Source of the DNA: Conus ventricosus
Taxonomy: Eukaryota > Mollusca > Gastropoda > Neogastropoda > Conidae
DNA length: 64,000 bases
NCBI GenBank assembly: GCA_018398815.1
Contig: CM031626.1
Span: 40,463,730-40,527,729 of the forward strand
Direction: 5' to 3'
Shown here: positions 44,459 through 55,735 of the stretch, piece after piece
How the letters are laid out: each line of letters opens with the position of its first letter
How positions within the stretch are numbered: the stretch's first letter is position 1
The notes under the pieces: generated by a model
Told to the model about the DNA's origin: nothing
Databases searched by the model: none
The model's input: only the letters and a program-made list of their open reading frames with translations
Translations under genes and position numbers: made by a program

Positions 44459-46562
44459 TTATCCATTTTTCTTCAGCAATAAGTCTGAAGCTTTTGCTTT
44501 CACTGTAAGCTTTTGCCAACACTGCACAGCAAGGTCTCCCACTGAATGCTGAAGGAAATGTCGCATTATTGGCTTTTCTCTTTGGAACTTGATGTCACGT
44601 CTGTGTTCCGCTATTCTTTCTTTCAATGAACGTCCGGTTTCACCAACATAAACTGTCTTATTACACCGTTTACACAACAGAGCATATATCAAATTTCTAT
44701 CCGCACATGTCACGTTACTCATAACATTGTGCGAAGATTTCTGCTTTGTGTCCACACTGTTGAAGTTACTAGTGAAGAACAGTGTCACAATCACAAATTT
44801 CTGCTTTTCCCTTCACTGCTCTTTCAGTTTTCTGGTGAACCAACGTATCACATAAATTTTTATCCCGTCTGTATGCAGGCATTGGTAGTCTATGGAATAC
44901 TTTGCGCATGTATTCTGACTTATAGAGCGTATCACTATGTCTCTTTAGTACAGCTTGTACATCTGGCAATAATCTTGAAAATGTCAACACTAGTGGTACT
45001 CTTTCAGTATTTCCTTTCTTTTTTTTCTGAAGAAGTCGGTTCCTATCTATGTTATCACTGTTTTCAACTGACCTTCTATGAGTTTGCTACTATAGCCACG
45101 TTTGCGCAACTGGTTCTTAATTCAGATCTGTGTTTTAGATAGTCCTCATCCTTTTCACAGATTCTTCTCAACCTAAACACCCAAACCATATGCTAGAGAT
45201 TTTTTTGTATGTGGGGATGGCAAGAATCCTGCCTGAGGTATAACTGTTTATCACTATCTTTCTTGAATAGATCTGTGTAGACACGGCCATTCTCTAACTT
45301 AACCAGAGTGTCAAGAATTAAATTTTGTTCTTTACTCCATCGTAGAGTGATTTTTATGTTGGTATGTATGGTGTTGGCATAATCTGGAAACGTAAAAGGG
45401 GGCAAGGTCACCATTCCAAATGCCAAACCCATCATCAATGTAACGTTTGTAGAAATAAGGTTTCTGTTCAAACTCCAAAAGCTTCTCATCCCACTTCCGC
45501 ATGTATGTACAAGCAAAGTTTCTCCTAGTCTTGACCCTATGGCTATTCCATCTGTCTGTTTGTAGTGTGAATCCCTAAACTGAATCCATTATAATCTAAA
45601 ACAGTTTCAATCATTTCAATTGCACAGTCCGTTGGTACGATGGTCTAGGTCTGCTTTGTAAAGCTTCTACACATGCTTCTTTTCCCCTCTTTCGAGGCAC
45701 AGAGGGTAGAGTTTCTCTACATCAAAGCAAAACAGAATCGCATCGTCTGGGACAGGACAAGCACATTCTTTTAATTTACTTATGAAGTCTGGTGTATCTC
45801 TGATGTACGTGGGAGAGTTAATGACGTAATCATTCAACTCATGCTCTGTGACTTCTGCAAGCTTTTCTGTGGGAGTGTCTATACCACTGACAATCGTTCG
45901 CAATGGTGCACCTTGCTTATGTAGTTTTGGGTTCCCTTTCAGTTTACCACCTTTTGGATAGCGTGGGAGGAGGTACTGTTGTAGGTCTTTGGATATAACC
46001 CCTTCTCTATACATTCTCTTCACTATCTTTTTCACCTTTTTGTTGCTATCTCAGTAAGGTCTTTCTCTATCATAGTGTAGGATTCACTTTTGGTCATTTC
46101 ATTGTGCAGCCCAGAAATATAACCATCTTTGTTCATAACAACAACCCAGATCCTTTGTCTGCTGGTCGGATGATGATGTTTTCATTATTTAGAAGTGCAT
46201 AAAATGCATCTTTTTCATTACGACTGAGGTTCATTTACCACTTTTCTTCAAGTTGTCATAATATCATTCTTTACAAGTTCAATGTACATATCTAACCAAT
46301 GATCCCTACCTTCTTTTGGTGTGAAAGTGCTCTTATTTTTTACTTTAAACTTTTCCTCATGAGACTCCTCTTCTTGTTCTACTTCATCATTGCTATCTTT
46401 GTCAAAAAAGTATTCTCTGAGGCGCATCCTACGTTCCCACTCATCTAAGTCTGCCAAAAGTTTTGTAGTATTTACCTGTGATTTATCTGGTACAAACTTG
46501 AGCCCTTTGAGAGTAGGATATCTCTGCATTCGTAAGTGTGTGACTGGACAGGTTTGTAACAT
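44459..46562 (-). pseudogene. Penelope-like RT with GIY-YIG endonuclease, left arm
   Basis: Minus-strand order: N-terminal region WERRMRLREYFFDKDSND (46,248-46,562); RT with PKLHKQGAPLRTIVSGIDTP and motif A LFCFDVEKLYP (45,667-46,035); motif C KRYIDDGFGIW (about 45,418-45,465), intact; connector with LDTLVKLENGRVYTDLF (45,193-45,516); a Cys-rich linker; and the nuclease VYVGETGRSLKERIAEHRRD (44,459-44,794). PLE proteins copy RNA and cut the target with the GIY-YIG domain. Several frameshifts separate the open pieces. Confidence 0.85.
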
Positions 46563-46656
46563 TTTCTTTGTTGTCGTTATTCGTTCTATGTTTCTGTGAC
46601 TCAGAGCGTACTTTTCTCCCTGTGCGCTTATGAATGCTATGTGCGTATTTTCTTTA

Positions 46657-46828
46657 CTGATGAACTAAGAACTGTTCAGACTCGAAAGACAGTCATGCCC
46701 AGACCACAGGTAGCACATGTGTGGTAACCCTTCGACACAGTTGGCTCCTCATAAAACAGAGAAGGGGACCATTCTCACAGGCCCTACCTCGCATAAAAAA
46801 GATCAAGGTGGTATAATCAAGTTGCTAG
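46657..46828. other. spacer between Penelope arms
   Basis: Unique sequence, about 170 bp, not shared between the arms; probably 5' leader of one copy. It contains CTGATGA and GAAA words, but they do not fit a hammerhead (see rejected list). Confidence 0.6.
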
Positions 46829-46919
46829 TAAAGAAATTACTGCACATAGCATTCATAAGCGCACAGGGAGAAAAGTACGCTCTGAGTCACAGAAACATAG
46901 AACGAATAACGACAACAAA

Positions 46920-49085
46920 GAAAATGTTACAAACCTGTCCAGTCACACACTTACGAATGCAGAGATATCCCTACTCTCTAAAGGGCTCAGGTTTGTACCA
47001 GATAAATCACAGGTAAATACTACAAAACTTTTGGCAGACTTAGATGAGTGGGAACGTAGGATGCGCCTCAGAGAATACTTTTTTGACAAAGATAGCAATG
47101 ATGAAGTAGAACAAGAAGAGGAGTCTCATGAGGAAAAGTTTAAAGTAAAAATAAGAGCACTTTCACACCAAAAGAAGGTAGGATCATTGGTTAGATATGT
47201 ACATTGAACTTGTAAAGAATGATATTATGAACAACTTGAAAAAAAGTGGTAACTGAACCTCAGTCGTAATGAAAAAGATGCATTTTATGCACTTCTAAAT
47301 AATGAAAAAAATCATCATCCGACCAGCAGACAAAGGATCTGGGGTTGTTGTTATGAACAAAGATGGTTATATTTCTGGGCTGCACAATGAAATGACCAAA
47401 AGTGAATCCTACACTATGATAGAGAAAGACCTTACTGAGAAAGCAACAAAAAAGGTGAAAAAGATAGTGAAGAGAATGTATAGAGAAGGGTTATATCCAA
47501 AGACCTACAACAGTACCTCTCCCACGCTATCCAAAAGGTGGTAAACTGAAAGGGAACCCAAAACTACATAAGCAAGGTGCACCATTGCGAACGATTGTCA
47601 GTGGTATAGACACTCCCACAGAAAAGCTTGCAGAAGTCACAGAGCAGAGTTGAATGATTACGTCATTAACTCTCCCACGTACATCAGAGATACACCAACT
47701 TCATAAGTAAATTAAAAGAATGTGCTTGTCCTGTCCCAGACGATGCGATTCTGTTTTGCTTTGATGTAGAGAAACTCTACCCCTCTGTGCCTCGGAAAGA
47801 GGGAATAGAAGCATGTGTAGAAGCTTACAAAGCAGACCTAGACCCATCGTACCAACGGACTGTGCAATTGAAATGATTGAAACTGTTTTAGATTATAATG
47901 GATTCAGTTAGGGGAATCACACTACAAACAGACAGATGGAATAGCCATAGGGTCAAGACTAGGGAGAAACTTTGCTTGTACATACATGCGGAAGTGGGAT
48001 GAGAAGCTTTTGGAGTTTGAACAGAAACCTTATTTCTACAAACGTTACATGATGATGGGTTTGGCATTTGGAATGGTGACCTTGACTCCCTTTTACGTTT
48101 CACAGATTATGCCAACACCATACATACCAACATAAAAATCACTCTACGATGGAGTAAAGAACAAATTGAATTCCTTGACACTCTGGTTAAGTTAGAGAAT
48201 GGCCGTGTCTACACAGATCTATTCAAGAAAGATAGTGATAAACAGTTATACCTCAGGCAGGATTCTTGCCCTCCCCACATACAAAAAAATCTCTAGCATA
48301 TGGTTTGGGTGTTAGGTTGAGAAGAATCTGTGAAAAGGATGAGGACTATCTAAAACACAGATCTGAACTTAAGAACCAGTTGCGCAAACGTGGCTATAGT
48401 ACAAACTCATAGAAGGTCAGTTGAAAACAGTTGATAACTTAGATAGGAACCGACTTCTTCAGAAAAAAAAGAAAGGAAAATACTGAAAGAGTACCACTAG
48501 TGTTGACATTTTCAAGATTATTGCCCGATGTACAAGCTGTACTAAAGAGACATAGTGATACGCTCTATAAGTCAGAATACATGCGCAAAGTATTCCATAG
48601 ACTACCAATGCCTGCATACAGACGGGATAAAAATTTATGTGATACGTTGGTTCACCAGAAAACTGAAAGAGCAGTGAAGGGAAAAGCAGAAATTTGTGAT
48701 TGTGACACCTGTTCTTCACTAGTAACTTCAACAGTGTTGGACACAAAGCAGAAATCTTCGCACAATGTTATGAGTAACGTGACATGTGCGGATAGAAATT
48801 TGATAATGCTCTGTTGTGTAAACGTGTAATAAGACAGTTTATGTTGGTGAAACCGGACGTTCATTGAAAGAAAGAATAGCGGAACACAGACGTGACATCA
48901 AGTTCCAAAGAGAAAAGCCAATAATGCGACATTTCCTTCAGCATTCAGTGGAGACCTTGCTGTTGCAGTGTTGGCAAAAGCTTACAGTGAAAGCAAAAGC
49001 TTCAGACTTATTGCTGAAAGAAAAATGGATAAGGACATTGGATACAAGGGTGCCAAATGGATGTAATGTTAAGACAAATTTGTAA
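46920..49085 (+). pseudogene. Penelope-like RT with GIY-YIG endonuclease, right arm
   Basis: Plus-strand counterpart of the left arm, with its own mutations. Motif A (CFDVEKLYPSVP, about 47,757-47,793) is kept. Motif C is broken by a one-base deletion near 48,053, so YIDD is lost. The nuclease (SLKERIAEHRRDIKFQREKP) is open at 48,864-49,085 but frameshifted just before the YVG motif. Large open pieces at 47,302-47,544 and 48,500-48,829. Confidence 0.85.
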
Positions 49086-49305
49086 CAACCCTATCCAGAT
49101 TTACCTGTAAACAACATTGATGAATTGCAGAAAAAAAAAATTTTTTATATATATATTTTCAGGTGACAGTTCTTGTATGCCATGCACAGTCACAGACAGG
49201 ACTATGGTCGCAGTTTCATTGTGATTTATGGAGCGTGTTGTTATGTTTTTGGAGTACATTGGTTACTGTATAACTACACACAGACACACACACAACTTGA
49301 CCCCT

Positions 49306-49307
<2 letters not shown>

Positions 49308-49355
<48 letters not shown>

Positions 49356-49356
49356 T
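49308..49356. repeat. C homopolymer (about 48 bp)
   Basis: The counterpart in the left arm (44,160-44,182) is a much shorter, interrupted G tract, so the tract expanded in one arm, or its length is an assembly artefact. Confidence 0.9.
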
Positions 49357-49556
49357 TTTTTTTGTTCCTTGTTGATGACATCACACATTATGATGTCAGA
49401 AATTGCGTAAGATATTTATGAAGTCAATTCTTTGCCCTGATCAGCCACCGAAGATGGACATTACATAGTTGCATTGTTTTTGTTTTTTTCTCTTGAAAAA
49501 GGCCACGTGGCCGAAAATTAGATGAGTGGTATTGTGATTTTTCTAAAGAATACAGT

Positions 49557-50600
49557 TACAAATAACTTCTCAGCAGAGTGCGGTCTCAGGACAGGACAGT
49601 GAGAGTCAGGGTTCGGGTTTTCCCAGGTTTAACGCCCCTCGCCCAACGTTTCCTAAGTTGCCCCCTTTAAAGAAAGAACTGATATTATAGACAGTTACTT
49701 GTTTCGTTTTGAAACCCATGCTCGTTTCCTTGGATGGTCTGAGAGTTTGTGGGTAACATACCTGTCTGCACTACTTGAGGGTTCTGCTTTAACTCTCTAT
49801 CACAGTCTCGCTGAAAAATAATGTTGTGTCTTACGAGCTTTTGAAAGAGAGCTTGCCTGAAAAAATTTCAATGTACTCCAGATGGTTTTCGTAAGTGTTT
49901 TCGTGAGGCTATAGCCTAGCTCCGATGAACCTTTCGAGACCTTTGCAGTTTGAACTTTGGCGTTTGTTTGACCGTTGGGTCTCTTTGTCAAAAATTGATA
50001 GTCTTTTGAAGATCTGGTGGATCTTATTTGCGTGAGCAGTTTTTTGGAGTGTGTCTCTAAGGAGTTGGCTACTTTTTTGTGTGAGAGAGATGTGAAAACT
50101 TTTGATGAAATGATCAAGTCTGCAGAGTCATACAGACGTGCTCATCCAACTAGGTGCTTTCTAGGAAAGCTGATGTAAACATTTTTGCTTCTGTTGGTAC
50201 AAAACTCCTGGTCAGTTTGACAGAAATGCATATCCCGGTCAGTCTGATAGAACTCCGTACTGTGGTCAGTCTGACAGAGGAAACAGATACTCTACTTTTC
50301 AAAACAGTGGCCACTACTCACTACTCTGGTTCCTCGGCTGATCGTGGAACCAACTTTGGTGGTAGCTGTTATTATGGTCATCAGAGCTTTGGTTACTCAG
50401 CTGGTCGTGGAAATAACTTTGGCGGTAGCCGTTATGCGTGGTCGTGGCGCCCGTTATATACACTGGCAGTAAGAGTTTCCTCAGAAAGTGCTTCTGATCA
50501 GTTTGCAAGTGTTGTGTGTTTTTTGTGTAAAAAGACAGGACATGTAGCTGCTAGGTGTCCATGGAAGTCAGGTAGAGCCCATGTAGAATTTGCACCCTTA
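49557..50600 (+). pseudogene. gag: gypsy gag, remainder with CCHC zinc knuckle
   Basis: Resumes after the Penelope insertion: a proline-rich stretch, then IIDSYLFRFETHARFLGW (about 49,687-49,738) and YLSALLEGSALTLYHSL (about 49,760-49,810), the conserved capsid region. Frameshifted near 49,810-50,150. Then a Gly/Ser/Tyr-rich region with repeated GQSDR-like units (50,205-50,440) and a CX2CX4HX4C knuckle CFLCKKTGHVAARC (about 50,519-50,560) for RNA binding. Confidence 0.8.
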
Positions 50601-51060
50601 GCCACCCAGACACGTGTCCTTTTGTGGTTGGTAACTCTACTTTTGTTGAGAAACTCAGCTGACAGCAAACAGTCCAGTGCTTGTTGCTCTGTTCTTGATA
50701 CTCCTTTTGCTTGTCTAGCTGCTGGTGAGTTCACAGGCAAATTGCATTTGGAGTCTGGTTCTGTGAATGGCACTTTCAGTTCTGTTCTGCGTGATACTGG
50801 TGCTACTATTTGTGGCGTTCGCAAACGGTTAGTTTTCTGACAGTCAGATGCTAGGAACCACAGTGAAGTGTGTTTCTTTTGGTGGTCGTGTGGATGAGTT
50901 TCCACTGGCTACAGTTTCAGTCAGTTGTCCTTATTTTGTGGGTGATTTGACTTGTTGTGTCTTGGATAGTCCTGTCGCAGATCTCATTGTGGGTAATGTA
51001 CCTGGAGTTTTTGTGAACGGTGAGTTTAGTGATGTATCTGGTGAACCTTTCTCTTTAGCC
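50601..51060 (+). pseudogene. gypsy aspartic protease
   Basis: The active-site triad reads DTG at 50,793-50,801 in VLRDTGATICGV. A frameshift follows near 50,835, and the frame reopens at 50,848 with CPYFVGDLTCCVLDSPVADL and IVGNVPG, the usual C-terminal Leu/Ile-rich end of retropepsins. It sits between Gag and integrase as expected. Confidence 0.75.
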
Positions 51061-52493
51061 GCCGTTACGAGGGCTAGAGCTAAGCATGTTGTGGACAAAA
51101 AGCCTTTTTGTCAGATCCCAGATGATCTGAACATTTCCCGTTCTGATCTTGTTCAGAAACAGAAGGATGATGCGTCATTGAAGTCGTGCTTCCAGTCAAC
51201 ATCTTCTGGTGAGGTGAAGAGGTTAGGTAAAACTGCCTTTTACTACCATGTGTCTGATGAGGTTCTGTACAGGCATTTTGTCAAAAATTATATCTCTTTT
51301 GATCAGGTTGTTGTTCCTGTTGAACTTCGACCTACAGTGTTATCTGTGGCGCATGATCTGATTTTGTCGGGTCATTGTGGTTCTCGGCGTACTCTGTCTA
51401 GAATCCTTAACAAGTTCTTTGGCCTGGAGTAACTGTGGATGTAGCGAAGTATGTTGCTTCCTGTGATGTGTGTCAGAAGACAGTATCAAAGGTATAGTTT
51501 TGTCCAGTACCCCTTGCGTCTGTTCCAGTCATCAGTACTCCATTTGATCGTGTGGCTGTTGATCTTGTTGGTCCACTGTCTCCTCCTTCGGAACAAGGTC
51601 ATCGTTACATCTTGACCATGATTGACATTGCTACCCGTTTTCCGGAGGCTGTTCCGTTGAAGGATATTTCCTCTGTTGCTGTGGCAGAAGCATTGTTGGG
51701 AATCTTTTCTCGTTTAGGTTTCCCCCGAGGAGATTCTGTCTGATCAGGGTACGCAGTTCAACTCTGATCTCATGAAGCAGTTTCATGCTTTGTGTGGTGC
51801 AAAGGGCGTACGTACATCGCCGTATCATCCACAGGCAAATGGGCATGTTGAGAGATTTCATGGGACTTTGAAATCCATGTTGAAAAAGATTGTCCGCACT
51901 CACCCAAAGGCATGGCATCGATATTTGCCTGCACTGTTGTTTGCATGCAGAGAGTTGCCCTCTGAAAGTACAGGTTTCTCTGCCTTTCAGTTGCTGTTTG
52001 GTCGACAGGTTCGTGGTCCTGTTGCTTTACTACAGGAGTCGTGGACTCGATCAGATGCTCAGGATGTTGAGGCCAAACCTCTTTATTCGTACTTGTTTGA
52101 ACTCAAGAATGTTATTGCTGACTCATGTAAGTTAGCCATGGAGAATTCTGCTGATTCCGCTTTGACGGGTAAAAAGTACTTTGACAAGAAGGCCAGGAAC
52201 GCCGTTTCCAAGTTGATGATGAAGTTTTAGTTTTGTTGCCGACTGACTCTAACAAGTTGTTAGCCAGTTGGTCAGGGCCGTTCCCAGTAGTCAAAGTCTT
52301 GCATCCAGATTACAAGGTTCTTGTCAAGGGCAAGGAAAAGATCTTTCATGCGAATATGCTCAAAAAGTATATTCGTCGTGCTGTTGTGTCTACTTCTGCT
52401 GTTGTTGTGCCTACAGTTGTTCTTTCACAAGGTACTTCAGTGCCTTGGTCAGAGATAGCACCTTTGGCTTATGAGCAGGAACAGGTTTCTTGA
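51061..52493 (+). pseudogene. gypsy integrase, located upstream of RT
   Basis: The zinc-binding domain has AHDLILSGHCGSRRTLSRIL, then, after a shift near 51,425, a CDVCQK-like pair. Core: AVDLVGPLSP (first Asp, about 51,552), TMIDIATRFPEAVPL, a shift near 51,728, SDQGTQFNSD (second Asp, about 51,742), SPYHPQANGHVERFHGTLKS (catalytic Glu, about 51,852). C-terminal GPF module SWSGPFPVVKV (about 52,267) and ANMLKKYIRR. About four shifts in all. This domain precedes RT, which defines the element as Gmr1-like. Confidence 0.88.
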
Positions 52494-52689
52494 GTGTTCT
52501 CCAGGAGTTGATCTTTCTGTGGATCCCTCTCCGGAGTCTGTTTGTACTGTTCGTGAAGTGGTTTGTACAGTTGGTGTCGTCCAGGACTGTGATGACGCTT
52601 TACCATTCCCACTTTAGCTGTTCCGATGGCATCTTCTATGCCAGATGAAGATGTCCACATCAGTGCAGTTTGATGGTACTTTGTCTGAC

Positions 52690-53580
52690 AGCGGTTTCAG
52701 GAGTTGCGTGCAGTCTTTGATGATTTTCAGGACTTTTGACTCCTAAACCAGGTTCTTTCTCAGGTGATGCACTATTAGAGATCCCTCTTACAACAGATGT
52801 CCCTGTTAGAAAGAAGTGTTATGATATCCCCTTTTCTGCGAAAGAGGTTGTTGAGAGAGAGATTGGTATCATGTTGGATCTTGGAATCATTGAACCATCC
52901 AATAGTCCGTATGCATCTCCAGTTGTGTTGGTCAGGAAGAAAGATGGTACGTGTAGATTTTGCATTGATTTCAGATCTTTGAACAAGATTACCGTCTTTG
53001 ATGCCGAACCTATTCCTGACGTTGAGGAGTCTTTTTGCAAGGTTAGCTGATGCTCAGTTTTTCACAAAGATAGATCTTGCAAAAGGATATTGGCAGATCG
53101 TGGTTAAGCCCGAGGATCGTCCGAAGACGGCTTTTACAACACACTGGGTCTATTCCAGTTTGTCAGGATGCCTTTTGGACTTGTATCGGCTCCTGCAGTG
53201 TTTGCACGTATGATGCGTATGCTGGCATTAGATCAGTTTTCTGCCATCAGTTTTTTTGACGATATTCTTGTGTACAGTATGTCATGGGATGATCACCTTA
53301 AACATGTGAAGGGTGTGCTCTCCGTCTGAGGTCTTTCAACCTCACAGCTCGTCCTTCGAAGATCGAGGCAGGCTTTCGTTCACTGGAGTTCCTTGGTCAT
53401 GTTGTTGGAGGTGGTACTATGCGTCCTGAAGGTAAGAAGGTTGAAAAGATTTGAATATATCCACTCCATACAACCAGGAAGCAGATCAGGTCTTTGTTGG
53501 GGCTGCTCAGTTTTTACAGGAGATATGTTCCTAGGTTCGCTACTTTGAGTGCCCACTGTCTGATTTGATCAAAGATACTG
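52690..53580 (+). pseudogene. gypsy reverse transcriptase
   Basis: Open at 52,736-53,050 with the usual start (LEIPLTTDVPVRKKCYDIPF), IIEPSNSPYASPVVLVRKKD and CIDFRSLNKIT. Then FTKIDLAKGYWQIVV (motif A Asp), a shift near 53,150, and the catalytic FFDDILVYS (motif C, about 53,253-53,280). Three or more frameshifts. Normal gypsy spacing to RNase H. Confidence 0.88.
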
Positions 53581-53583
53581 ATC

Positions 53584-54078
53584 GTGCTGGAAGGTCTATT
53601 TCTTGGACTACCGATGTGTGCTGAAGCTTTGAGGAAGATTCGGGGAATCTTGTCTTCTGCACCTGTGTTGTTGTTACCTAGGTTGGGTAATTCTTTTGTC
53701 CTCAGGACTGATGCTAGTTCTGTTGGTTTGGGTGCTGTATTGCTTCAGGAGAGTGATGATGTCCTTCACCCAGTCGTGTTCGCTAGTCGAAAGTTGCTGG
53801 ATCGTGAGAAGGCGTACAGTACTATTGAGCGGGAATGTTTAGCCATTGTCTGGGCTGTTCAGAAGTTTGTAAGGTTCCTTTGGGGAGTCGATTTATCTTG
53901 CAGACAGATCATCGTCCCTTGACGTACCTGCGAACGTCAAACTTTAAGAACTCAAGAATTTATGAGATGGGCGTTGTCGTTGCAGGAGTTCTCGTTTGAA
54001 GTCCAGCCTGTTCCTGGTTCGGCGAATGTTTTCGCTGACCTTCTCTCCCGCTCATGTGAGAATCAATTGATCCCTTAG
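53584..54078 (+). pseudogene. gypsy RNase H and end of pol
   Basis: RNase H has the first Asp in LRTDASSVGLGAVLLQ (about 53,701), the Glu in STIERECLAIVWAVQKF (about 53,818) and the next Asp in QTDHRPLTYLR (about 53,900, after a shift). It ends SANVFADLLSRS and a stop near 54,076. No chromodomain or envelope gene follows. Confidence 0.85.
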
Positions 54079-54230
54079 GAAGTGAGTTTCCTGTGTGAAC
54101 TGCAGTTTTTATGAAGCTGTTTTGATGTATGATTTCTGGGTTTATGTATTCTGCTGTTTGTTTACTTCTTTAAAAAACAAACAAACAAAAAACAATTCGG
54201 TCATTGTTTTTTGTTTGAGGAGGGGAGTAT
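54079..54230 (+). promoter_or_regulatory. 3' untranslated region and polypurine tract
   Basis: AT-rich, with a CAAA-rich run. GAGGAGGGGAG at 54,217-54,227 lies directly before TGTGACG, the usual polypurine tract / LTR start arrangement. Confidence 0.65.
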
Positions 54231-54368
54231 TGTGACGTCAACGTAAATTATGACGTCAACTTGAAATGACATAGGTAACTACATGACGAAAATAATAATA
54301 GGAGACAAGGGAAGAGAGCAAGAACTAACGGCCGAGGCTTTGGTGTCCAGCCTAATTTATTTTGTTTT

Positions 54369-54380
54369 AATCATCGTTTT
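54369..54380. repeat. LINE target site duplication (left)
   Basis: AATCATCGTTTT, repeated exactly at 55,093-55,104. Confidence 0.85.
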
Positions 54381-55092
54381 AATCTCAGAGAGTGTGGAAC
54401 AACCAGCATGTTAACATTGAACACCAAGATTGCTGTGTATCGAGCCTGTGTGCTAAGCACTCTCCTGTACGCCAGCGAATCCTGGACCCTGTATGCCTCA
54501 CAAGAGAAGAGGCTGAGTGCCTTCCACATGCGCTGTCTCCGGCGCATACTTGGGATCACATGGAGTGATCGCGTGACAAACAACGATGTGCTTGAGCGTG
54601 CAAAGATTCCCAGCATGACCACTCTCTCCGTCAGCGTCGCCTCAGGTGGCTTGGTCATGTGCGTCGAATGGACGACGGCAGGATCCCCAAAGACATTCTG
54701 TACGCAGAGCTTGCCTCTGGCAAGAGAACAACTGGAAGACCACAACTCCGCTTCAAGGATGTTTGCAAGCGCGACCTGAAGGCTCTCGACATCGACACCA
54801 ACACCTGGGAAGAGCTCGCTCAGGACAGATCCAGCTGGAGACACACTGTGAACACTGGGCTGGAAGCTGGCGAAGAGAAGCTCCGGAAGCTTGCCGACGC
54901 AAAGCGTGCACAGAGAAAGAACAAGCAGCTGCTGCCAGCAGCTGACTCGGCCTTCAAGTGCATCAAATGCAGCAGAGACTGCCACTCCCGTGTGGGTCTA
55001 TACAGCCACAGCAGATGCTGTATGACCAACGGAAACATTTGAAAAGGGCGCAAATCCATCGTCTCCCGAGACTAACGGATGCCAACAACAAC
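54381..55092 (+). mobile_element. 5'-truncated LINE, C-terminal end of ORF2
   Basis: Encodes the end of a non-LTR RT protein: LNTKIAVYRACVLSTLLYAS, FHMRCLRRILGITWSD and, after one shift near 54,650, RMDDGRIPKDILYAELASGK, TGRPQLRFKDVCKRDLKALD and a Cys/His finger CIKCSRDCHSRVGLYSHSRC near the stop at 55,042. The 3' end is GATGCCAACAACAACA. A flanking 12-bp duplication shows target-primed insertion. Only one frameshift in 630 bp, so it is among the youngest insertions here. Confidence 0.88.
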
Positions 55093-55464
55093 AATCATCG
55101 TTTTTCTCCGTAGTAATACTATGTGGAGAGGCTGACTTTCAAGTCAGTAGTACGTCGAAGTTAATTGTGTATGTGGATACTTTTGATGACGGTACCAGTG
55201 GAATATGTACCAGGAAATTTATTTGTTAAAAAAATGTTGTGAAGGCTGTGTCGCCGAGAGTGACTTAAAACTCCTGTAAGAATATTTATGTGCTCTAATT
55301 GTACCACCGCATGTGTGTCGGTGGGCTGAATTTATTGATGTGAACACTGTAATATCAATACACGGAGAAGTTAATATTTGTTTTAGATCAACGGTACGTC
55401 GAATCGAAGTTTATTGTATTCTATGGGACTTTGCTGAAATTGTGTTCTCGGGGATTCAATATAG

Positions 55465-55735
55465 ATTGCTGTGCTTTGTGAATCTGCAGTTCTTCTATGG
55501 TTTACTGTGCTTTATGAATCTGCAGTTCTTCATCTGTGGATTGCTGTGCTTTATGAATCTGCGGTTCTTCTTCTATGGTTTACAGTGCATTATGAATCTT
55601 CAGTTCTTCATCTGTGGATTGCTGTGCTTTATGAATCTGCGGTTCTTCTTCTGTGGATTGCTGTGCTTTGTGAATCTGCGGTTCTTCTACTATGGATTAT
55701 TGTGCCTTGTAAATTTGCGGTTCTTCTTCTGATAG
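55465..55735. repeat. ~39-42-bp minisatellite inside the LTR
   Basis: About seven units of GCTGTGCTTTATGAATCTGC plus a TTCTTC-rich half. Because units are near multiples of three it reads as an open frame of LLCFMNLRFFF repeats, which I take as spurious. Confidence 0.85.

Larger units (their letters stand above)
43970..49546. mobile_element. inverted pair of Penelope-like elements, 5.6 kb
   Basis: Left arm 43,970-46,656 encodes on the minus strand and right arm 46,829-49,546 on the plus strand; a spacer of about 170 bp separates them. Ends are identical (AGAAAAATCACAATACCACT and its complement). Near-identical 10-bp sequences flank the pair (AGAAAACAGT left, AGAATACAGT at 49,547-49,556). It went into gag as one unit. 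Confidence 0.85.

Noticed and set aside
46657..46710. Hammerhead ribozyme in the Penelope spacer (CTGATGA followed by GAAA)
   Set aside because: The bases between the two core words (ACTAAG and GACTC next to them) do not pair, so helix II cannot form beside the core.
54371..54985. 204-codon minus-strand frame opposite the LINE
   Set aside because: Antisense shadow of the GC-rich LINE coding sequence, without a recognisable family.
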